Below, in pieces: positions 52,603-58,444 of a stretch of DNA of 58,444 nt (positions are counted from its first letter, which is position 1; each line of letters starts with the position of its first letter). The DNA comes from Rhodovulum sp. PH10. GTDB taxonomy: Bacteria > Pseudomonadota > Alphaproteobacteria > Rhizobiales > Xanthobacteraceae. The notes under the pieces were generated by a model. It was given only the letters and a program-made list of their open reading frames with translations. It ran no database searches and was not told the DNA's origin. The stretch spans positions 1 through 58,444 of the forward strand of contig NZ_AKZI01000020.1 in assembly GCF_000293785.1 (NCBI RefSeq). Direction: 5' to 3'. The translations under genes and the position numbers were made by a program.

Positions 52603-53088
52603 ATGACCGACCGCACCCGTGACATCTTGACCGGAAGTGTTCTCCTGATCATCGCCCTCGTGTGGATCGGTCTCGTCTACGGGACGATTCCCGGTGCCAT
52701 GGGCTCTGCGACCAGCGCCCGCACCTATCCGCTCGCCGCAGGGTACGGCCTCGCCGGCCTCTCGGCGCTGCTGATCGTGGGAGCGTTCCTGCGCACGTCC
52801 AAAGGCTCCGGCGCCAAGCGCGCCGGAGCCGTGCTCGACGGCTTCGAATGGAGGGCCATCGCCACGACCTTCGGGTTCCTGGCGATCTACATCCTGCTTC
52901 TGCAGTATTTCGGCTTCGTCCTCGCGACCGTCGTCGGGATCGCCGCCTTCCTCGTCCTCGTCCTCGGAAAGCGATCGCCGGTTCTCGTGCTCGGCTACTC
53001 GCTCGGCTTCACCTTCACGATCTGGCTCGTGCTGGGTGAGCTGCTCGCCGTGTATCTGCCGCGCGGCGAGCTGTTCAACTTGTTCTGA
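52603..53088 (+). CDS. tctB: TctB-family small membrane subunit
   Basis: 161-aa protein with four hydrophobic spans: TGSVLLIIALVWIGLVYGTI, GLAGLSALLIVGAFL, FGFLAIYILLLQYFGFVLA and GYSLGFTFTIWLVLG. This is the TctB topology of tripartite tricarboxylate transporters. Starts 11 bp after tctC and ends 11 bp before tctA. Confidence 0.88.
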   Translation: MTDRTRDILTGSVLLIIALVWIGLVYGTIPGAMGSATSARTYPLAAGYGLAGLSALLIVGAFLRTSKGSGAKRAGAVLDGFEWRAIATTFGFLAIYILLLQYFGFVLATVVGIAAFLVLVLGKRSPVLVLGYSLGFTFTIWLVLGELLAVYLPRGELFNLF

Positions 53089-53099
53089 GGACGACGATC

Positions 53100-54605
53100 A
53101 TGGATACCTTCATCGCTGCCCTCTCGATGTCGATGAGCTGGTCGACCCTGGTCGCCAGCGTGTTCGGCGCCGCAGTGGGCCTGATCTTCGGCGCGATTCC
53201 GGGCCTCACTTACTCCATGGCGCTCGCCATGGTGCTGCCCATCACCTTCACGATGAGCCACGAGCCGGCCATCGCCATGCTGCTCGCCACTTACATCGGC
53301 GGCATGACGGGCGGTGCCGTGTCGGCGATCCTGATCGGCGTGCCGGGTACCCCGTCGGCCGCCGCGACCGTGATCGACGGCGAGCACATGGCGAAGCAGG
53401 GCAAGGCCTCCATCGCCGTCGGCATCGCGACCATTGCCGGCTGCATCGGTGGAATCCTCTCCCTCGTCGTGATGATGTCCTCGGTGGACGCCCTCGCCCG
53501 GGTGGCCATCTCGTTCGGCCCGGCCGAGATCACCGCCCTCGTGGTGTTCGGCCTCTCGACCATCTGCGGGCTGGCCGGCGGATCGCTCGTCAAAGGCTTG
53601 ATCGGCGGCGTCATCGGCCTGATGCTCATGAACATCGGCCAGGACCCGATCGACGGCGTGCCGCGCTTCACCTTCGGCACCACCACGATGCTGCAGGGCG
53701 TCGACCTGCTCGTCGCGATGATCGGCCTGTTCGCGGTGCCGCACGTCGTCACCGTGCTCGGCACCTACTGGCGGGGCAAGGAGATGCGGATCGAGGCGGG
53801 CGACGTCCGCACCGAGCTGCCCTCCCTGCGGCTCTTGTTCGCCCAGAAATGGAACCTGCTCCGCTCGTCGCTGATCGGCACCGTGGTCGGCGCCATTCCC
53901 GGCACCGGCGGACCGATCGCGGCGTTCCTCGCTTACGACCAGGCGCGGCGCTGGTCGAAGCATCCCGAGCGTTTCGGGAAGGGCGAGGTGTCCGGCGTGG
54001 TGGCGCCCGAGGCGTCCAATCACGCGGTCACCGGCGGCGCGATGATCCCGCTGATCGGCCTCGGCATCCCGGGCGATCCGGCGACCGCCATCATCCTCGG
54101 CGGCCTGCTGATCCACGGCATCCAGCCCGGCCCGCTCCTGTTCATGGAGAAGCCGGACGTCATCATGTCGATCTATCTCCTGTTCGTGCTGGCCTATCTC
54201 ATCACGGCGGTGATTCAGCTGTTCGGTGTGCGCGTCTTCGTCAAGGCGCTCCGGGTTCCCCCGCACCTGATGGCGCTCGGCATCATGGTGATGTGCGTGG
54301 TCGGCTCGTTCGCGATCCGCAACTCGCTGTTCGACGTCGGCGTGATGTGCACGGTGGGCTTCGTCGCCTACTGGCTCATCAAGGGCGGCATCCCGGTCAC
54401 CCCGATCCTGCTCGGCCTGGTGCTCGGCCCGACCCTCGAGCGCGAGTCGCGCACGGCGCTGATCATGTCGGAGGGATCGCCGTCGATCTTCGTGGACTCC
54501 TACACGGGCCTGCTGTTCTGGGGGCTCGCCGCGCTGATCCTGATCGGCCAGGTGATCACGATCGTGCGGTCGAAGCCCGCGGCGTCCGCCGCCGGGAAGA
54601 GCTGA
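53100..54605 (+). CDS. tctA: TctA-family large permease subunit
   Basis: 501-aa protein with about 11-12 spans. TctA signatures include GAIPGLTYSMALAMVLPITF near residue 30, GVPGTPSAAATVIDGEHMAK near residue 80, and AIPGTGGPIAAFLAYDQARR and PEASNHAVTGGAMIPLIGLG in the second half. Completes a tctCBA set. A GC hairpin follows at 54613-54641. Confidence 0.93.
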   Translation: MDTFIAALSMSMSWSTLVASVFGAAVGLIFGAIPGLTYSMALAMVLPITFTMSHEPAIAMLLATYIGGMTGGAVSAILIGVPGTPSAAATVIDGEHMAKQGKASIAVGIATIAGCIGGILSLVVMMSSVDALARVAISFGPAEITALVVFGLSTICGLAGGSLVKGLIGGVIGLMLMNIGQDPIDGVPRFTFGTTTMLQGVDLLVAMIGLFAVPHVVTVLGTYWRGKEMRIEAGDVRTELPSLRLLFAQKWNLLRSSLIGTVVGAIPGTGGPIAAFLAYDQARRWSKHPERFGKGEVSGVVAPEASNHAVTGGAMIPLIGLGIPGDPATAIILGGLLIHGIQPGPLLFMEKPDVIMSIYLLFVLAYLITAVIQLFGVRVFVKALRVPPHLMALGIMVMCVVGSFAIRNSLFDVGVMCTVGFVAYWLIKGGIPVTPILLGLVLGPTLERESRTALIMSEGSPSIFVDSYTGLLFWGLAALILIGQVITIVRSKPAASAAGKS

Positions 54606-54612
54606 CGAAACG

Positions 54613-54641
54613 GGCCCGGCAGCGTTCCGGCCTGCCGGGCC
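54613..54641 (+). terminator. hairpin between tctA and dctA
   Basis: 10-bp perfect stem (54613-54622 with 54632-54641) and 9-nt loop, 8 bp after the tctA stop. No T-tract, so termination may be partial. Confidence 0.55.
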
Positions 54642-54747
54642 ACCACACGAGGGAAAAACAAGAAGATCAGACCGGAAAAGAAGAGAACGTTCGCGTTCCG
54701 AAAATGTCAGCCGTCCGACGCCGGGCGGTGCACGGGGAAATCAACTG

Positions 54748-56061
54748 ATGTCTGTCACCAATGTCGCCGTGGACGCGCCGGTCGCCGCGCCCGCCAAGAA
54801 GAAAACACCATTCTACAAGAAGATGTACGTCCAGGTGATCGCCGGCGTCATCCTCGGTGTGATCCTCGCCTTCGCCTATCCGAACATCGCGGTCGAGATG
54901 CGGCCGCTGGCGATCGTCTTCATCAAGTCGATCAAGATGGTGATCACGCCGGTGATCTTCCTGACCATCGTGGTCGGCATCGCCAAGATGGGCGACATGC
55001 ACCGTGTCGCCAATGTCGGCGTGAAGGCGCTTCTGTATTTCGAGGTCGCCTCGACGCTCGCGCTGATCATCGGCCTGATCGTCATCAATGTCTGGCCGAT
55101 CGGCTCGAACATCCACGCCGACCCGGCCGCGCTCGACACCAAGATGATCGAGGGCTTCGCCAAGCAGGCGACCAACCTGACGATGTCCCACTTCCTGATG
55201 GGCATCATCCCGAACACCTTCGTGTCCGGCTTCGCCGAAGGCAACATGCTGCAGGTGGTGTTCGTCGCGACCATCTTCGGCTTCGCGCTGACCATGACCG
55301 GCGAGCGCGGCCGCCCGGTGATCGACCTGCTCGATCGCACCACCGCCGCCTTCTTCGGCATGGTCCGCATCTTCATGTATCTCGCGCCGCTCGCCGCGTT
55401 CGGCGCGATGGCGTTCACCGTCTCGAAGTTCGGCGCCAAGACGCTGATCGACCTCGGCCAGCTGATCCTCGGCGTCTACATCGTCAGCATCCTGTTCGTG
55501 ATCGGCGTGCTCGGCAGCTTCCTGAAGATCGCCGGCTTCAACATCTTCCACGTCCTCAACTACTTCAAGGACGAGTGGCTGTTCTGCCTGGCCGCCACCT
55601 CCGGTGAGGCGATGCTGCCGCGCTGCATGGAGAAGCTCGAGAAGATCGGCGTGTCGCGCGAGGTGGTCGGCCTCGTGATGCCGTCCGGCCTGTCGTTCAA
55701 TACCGACGGCACCGCGATCTACATGACCATGGGCCTGATGTTCATGGCGCACGCGCTCGGCATCGAGATGACGATCTGGCACCAGGTCACCGTGCTGATC
55801 GTGATGCTGTTCACCTCGAAGGGCGCGGCCGGCGTCGCCGGTGCGGGCTTCGTGGCGCTCGCCGCCACCATGCCGTCGATCGGCGAGATCCCGGTCGGGG
55901 CGCTCGCACTGTTGATCGGCGCCGACAGCTTCATGTCGCAGATCCGCGCCGCCACCAACCTGATGGGCAACGTGATCGCCACTCTGGTGGTCGGCCGCTG
56001 GGTCAAGGGCGTCGACTATCCGCAGGCCCGGCAGGCGCTCGCCACCGGCGACACCGACTGA
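54748..56061 (+). CDS. dctA: DctA-type dicarboxylate/amino acid:cation symporter
   Basis: 437-aa DAACS (SLC1-like) carrier for C4-dicarboxylates such as succinate or malate. Conserved motifs are TSGEAMLPRCMEKLEK (re-entrant loop 1), PSGLSFNTDGTAIYMTMG and MLFTSKGAAGVAGAGFVALA. Eight spans plus loops are apparent. Light-grown purple bacteria commonly use these substrates. It has its own 142-bp upstream gap and a terminator-like hairpin after it. Confidence 0.9.
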   Translation: MSVTNVAVDAPVAAPAKKKTPFYKKMYVQVIAGVILGVILAFAYPNIAVEMRPLAIVFIKSIKMVITPVIFLTIVVGIAKMGDMHRVANVGVKALLYFEVASTLALIIGLIVINVWPIGSNIHADPAALDTKMIEGFAKQATNLTMSHFLMGIIPNTFVSGFAEGNMLQVVFVATIFGFALTMTGERGRPVIDLLDRTTAAFFGMVRIFMYLAPLAAFGAMAFTVSKFGAKTLIDLGQLILGVYIVSILFVIGVLGSFLKIAGFNIFHVLNYFKDEWLFCLAATSGEAMLPRCMEKLEKIGVSREVVGLVMPSGLSFNTDGTAIYMTMGLMFMAHALGIEMTIWHQVTVLIVMLFTSKGAAGVAGAGFVALAATMPSIGEIPVGALALLIGADSFMSQIRAATNLMGNVIATLVVGRWVKGVDYPQARQALATGDTD

Positions 56062-56086
56062 CACCGGCGACCCGTCCGGGTTCCCG

Positions 56087-56119
56087 GAGGGCGCGCCTTC
56101 GACCAGGAGGCGCGCCCTC
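56087..56119 (+). terminator. terminator-like hairpin after dctA
   Basis: Perfect 11-bp stem (56087-56097 with 56109-56119) and 11-nt loop, 25 bp after the dctA stop, followed by GTTCGT. Confidence 0.6.
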
Positions 56120-56169
56120 GTTCGTATCCGGGGCCGAACGCTCGGTCCCGCTTTTCACAGGAGTTCGAG

Positions 56170-57012
56170 ATGTCGTCACCGTTCGTCACCACCGCCTGGC
56201 TCGAGGAGCACCTCGACGATCCGGCCGTGCGTGTCGTCGAAATCTCCAACGTCGCCGAGCCGAAGCTCTATTGCGAAGGCCACGTCCCGGGCGCCGCCTG
56301 GGTCTACTGGAAGACCGCGTGCTGGCACGAGACCGATCGCGAGCTGGTGTCGCCGGCCGCGATGGCGAAGCTGTTCGGCTCGCTCGGGATTGGGCCCGAC
56401 ACCACCGTGGTGCTGTACGGCGACCCGGTGCAGTACGGCACCTACGCCTATTGGGCGTTCACGATGGCCGGGCACCGCAAGCTTCTGATGCTGGATGGCG
56501 GCCGCCGCCGCTGGTGGCAGGAGGGCCGCCCGGTGAGCCAGACGGTGCCGACCCTCGTGCCGGTCGACTATCCGGTGCCGGCGACGAAGAACGAGGCGAT
56601 GCGGGTCGGCCGCGACGATCTGCGCGCGAGCCTCGGCAATCCGCGCCGCCTGATCCTCGACGTGCGCTCGGCGGAAGAGTATCTCGGCGAGCGGGTGGTG
56701 GAGTACAGCGCGGCGTTCGATCACGGCGCCATGCGCTACGGCCGCATTCCCGGCTCCCGGCACCTCCACTTCCGCGTCCTGCTGAACGACGACAACTCCT
56801 TCAAGACGGCCGACGAGATGAACGCCGCGCTGAAGGCGGCCGGCCTCGACCTGAAACGATACGACGACGTCGTCTGCTACTGCCGGATGACCCATCGTGC
56901 GACGCTCGTGTGGGTCGCGCTGGAGAAGATCGCCGGCCACGGCAACATCAAGATCTACGACGGCTCGTGGACCGAATGGGGCTCGATCGTCGGCTTCCCG
57001 GTCGAGAAGTGA
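56170..57012 (+). CDS. two-domain rhodanese sulfurtransferase
   Basis: 280-aa protein with two tandem rhodanese domains. The first (to about residue 130) lacks a catalytic Cys. The second has the persulfide-forming Cys238 in VCYCRMTHRAT, comparable to the CRxGxR-type active loop of thiosulfate/3-mercaptopyruvate sulfurtransferases. It probably moves sulfane sulfur from thiosulfate or a related donor. AGGAG lies 6 nt before ATG 56170. Confidence 0.88.
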   Translation: MSSPFVTTAWLEEHLDDPAVRVVEISNVAEPKLYCEGHVPGAAWVYWKTACWHETDRELVSPAAMAKLFGSLGIGPDTTVVLYGDPVQYGTYAYWAFTMAGHRKLLMLDGGRRRWWQEGRPVSQTVPTLVPVDYPVPATKNEAMRVGRDDLRASLGNPRRLILDVRSAEEYLGERVVEYSAAFDHGAMRYGRIPGSRHLHFRVLLNDDNSFKTADEMNAALKAAGLDLKRYDDVVCYCRMTHRATLVWVALEKIAGHGNIKIYDGSWTEWGSIVGFPVEK

Positions 57013-57078
57013 GCGTCTCTGCCTGCGACGCCGGGCGACCGCCGAGACCAGTCCCGCGCGCCGCACATGACACGAGGG

Positions 57079-57096
57079 CCGCGCCCGCGGGCGCGG
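57079..57096 (+). terminator. perfect 18-bp palindrome with short T run
   Basis: CCGCGCCCGCGGGCGCGG is followed by TTTG, 66 bp after the sulfurtransferase stop. Possible weak terminator. Confidence 0.4.
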
Positions 57097-57219
57097 TTTG
57101 ATCATCGTCATATTCAGATTCTCAGAGGTTTCTAGCTTCGATCGGCGGACCCGGACCCGCCCCCACGGCCGCCCTGCGGCCGGCTCCCGCCGGATCCGCC
57201 ATCGTCACACGAGGACAGC

Positions 57220-58347
57220 ATGAGCACCTCCACCGACAAGACGTTCGACATCCCCTCGACCATGAAGGCCTGGGTTCTGGACGATCCCGGCGAGCTGCGT
57301 CTGACCGACAAGCCGGTGCCGGAGCCCGGCCACGCCGAGGTCTTGGTGCGGGTCGACGCCATCGCCTTCTGCGCCGGCGACATCAGCATCATCACCAAGG
57401 GGCCGCCCGCGCTGGTGCACGGCGGCAAGCCGTTCAACAAGAATTTCACACCCGGTCACGAGTATGTCGGCACCGTCGTGAAGCTCGGCGCCGGCGTCGA
57501 CGAGTTCGAGCTCGGCGACCGCGTGGTGGTCGAGGTGCATTTCGGCTGCGGGCGCTGCGAGCGCTGCCGCGCCGGCATGTACACCGCATGCCTGAACTAC
57601 GGCATGAACTACGAGGGCCACGACAAGGGCCACCGCGCCAACGGCTTCACCACCGACGGCGGCTTCGCCGAGTACGCGGTCAATCACGTCTCGACGCTGA
57701 TCCACGTGCCGGACGAGGTCGGCGACGAGGAGGCGACGCTGATCGTCACCGCCGGCACCGCGATGTACGCGCTCGACACGCTCAACGGCCTGGTGGCCGG
57801 CGAGAGCGTGGTGGTGCTCGGCCCCGGCGCGATCGGCCTGATGGTGACCGCGGTCGCCAAGGCGCTCGGCGCCCAGCCGGTGATCCTGACCGGCACCCGC
57901 GACGAGCGGCTCGCGCTCGGCACCAAGATGGGCGCCGACCACGTGGTCAACATCCGCAAGGAGGACCCGGTCGAGGCGGTCAAGCGCATCACCGGCGGCA
58001 AGGGCGTGAACTACGTGGTCGAGGCGTCGGGCGATCCGTCGAGCCTCAACACCGCGATGGACATGCTCAAGCGTGGCGGCAAGATCTGCATGATCGGCTT
58101 CCCGGAAAAGCCGGCGTCGGTCGACGTCGCCCGGCTGATCAGGAACCATCTGACGGTCTACGGCATCCGCGGCGAGGGCAAGAGCGCGACCCACCGGGTG
58201 GCGGCGCTGATCGAGCAGAAGAAGTTCGACCCGAAGCCGATCCACACCCACACCTTCGGCATGGAGGACGTGCCAAAAGGCTTCCGCTATTCGCGCGACC
58301 GCATCGAGGACGCCATCAAGGTCGTCATCAAGATGAAGAAGGACTAA
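57220..58347 (+). CDS. zinc-dependent medium-chain alcohol dehydrogenase
   Basis: 375-aa MDR-family oxidoreductase. The catalytic zinc site is FTPGHEYVGTV, the structural zinc Cys cluster is CGRCERCRAGMYTAC, and the NAD(P)-binding motif is VVVLGPGAIGLMVTAVAKA. It resembles threonine/sorbitol dehydrogenase-type members, but the substrate is not evident. GAGGA lies 5 nt upstream of ATG 57220. Not obviously linked to photosynthesis. Confidence 0.88.
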   Translation: MSTSTDKTFDIPSTMKAWVLDDPGELRLTDKPVPEPGHAEVLVRVDAIAFCAGDISIITKGPPALVHGGKPFNKNFTPGHEYVGTVVKLGAGVDEFELGDRVVVEVHFGCGRCERCRAGMYTACLNYGMNYEGHDKGHRANGFTTDGGFAEYAVNHVSTLIHVPDEVGDEEATLIVTAGTAMYALDTLNGLVAGESVVVLGPGAIGLMVTAVAKALGAQPVILTGTRDERLALGTKMGADHVVNIRKEDPVEAVKRITGGKGVNYVVEASGDPSSLNTAMDMLKRGGKICMIGFPEKPASVDVARLIRNHLTVYGIRGEGKSATHRVAALIEQKKFDPKPIHTHTFGMEDVPKGFRYSRDRIEDAIKVVIKMKKD

Positions 58348-58369
58348 TATCAGCGGCGGGAAACTATGG

Positions 58370-58413
58370 CCTCATCCCGAGGGTCGCCGAAGGCGACGTC
58401 TCGAAGGATGAGG
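58370..58413. repeat. 44-bp REP-like hairpin element, copy 2
   Basis: Ends are CCTCATCC and GGATGAGG; related to 43736-43779. It lies 22 bp after the dehydrogenase stop. Bases 58434-58444 (CTTCGAGACGC) resemble the start of a further related unit cut by the window end. Confidence 0.75.
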
Positions 58414-58444
58414 CCCGCACCGTGGCCTCGCCCTTCGAGACGCA

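Overview
This is the photosynthesis gene cluster of a purple phototrophic alphaproteobacterium, followed by a short block of carboxylate-transport and metabolic genes. GC is very high (about 70% by eye). Three things point to a Rhodopseudomonas/Rhodoplanes/phototrophic Bradyrhizobium-type organism in the Hyphomicrobiales: two PpsR paralogues with a bacteriophytochrome beside the second, a tetraheme reaction-centre cytochrome gene, and the crtEF-bchCXYZ-puf superoperon. No gene here fixes the species.

Layout. (1) 131-15603, minus strand: bchF-bchN-bchB-bchH-bchL-bchM-lhaA-puhA-puhB-[673-bp repeat-bearing gap]-puhC-orf-acsF-puhE, mostly joined by ATGA/GTGA overlaps. (2) 15907-22675, plus strand: aerR, ppsR1, bchG, a PucC-family transporter, bchP, tspO and a small membrane protein. 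(3) 22970-27591, plus strand: ppsR2, the bacteriophytochrome and a secreted protein, ending at a strong intrinsic terminator; the biliverdin-producing heme oxygenase lies opposite. (4) 29414-40711, minus strand: the crtE-crtF-bchC-bchX-bchY-bchZ-(PufQ-like)-pufB-pufA-pufL-pufM-pufC superoperon, with the pufA/pufL stabilising hairpin and a terminator after pufC. (5) 40828-43268, plus strand: crtD and crtC, overlapping. (6) 43356-50632, minus strand: a 53-aa membrane protein, bchJ, bchE, crtB, crtI, an XRE-type regulator and bchO. (7) A gene-free stretch of about 1 kb, then on the plus strand a TctCBA tripartite tricarboxylate transporter, a DctA-type carrier, a two-domain sulfurtransferase and a zinc alcohol dehydrogenase.

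Together these genes encode Mg insertion (BchH, BchO), methylation (BchM), ring-E closure by both an oxygen-dependent (AcsF) and an oxygen-independent (BchE) cyclase, dark protochlorophyllide reduction (BchLNB), chlorin reduction (BchXYZ), C3 side-chain processing (BchF, BchC), esterification and reduction of the tail (BchG, BchP), spirilloxanthin-type carotenoids (CrtEBICDF, no CrtA), the RC-LH1 proteins with a tetraheme cytochrome, and their assembly factors. Regulation appears to be split between AerR/PpsR1 and PpsR2/bacteriophytochrome. bchI, bchD, an 8-vinyl reductase (bciA/bciB), crtA and puc genes are not in this window.

The least explained items are an LH1-beta-resembling small protein without the bacteriochlorophyll-ligating His in the pufQ position, an orphan 53-aa single-span protein, several unrelated tandem-repeat arrays in intergenic regions, and a crtD/crtC overlap in which conserved protein sequence is encoded in two frames.
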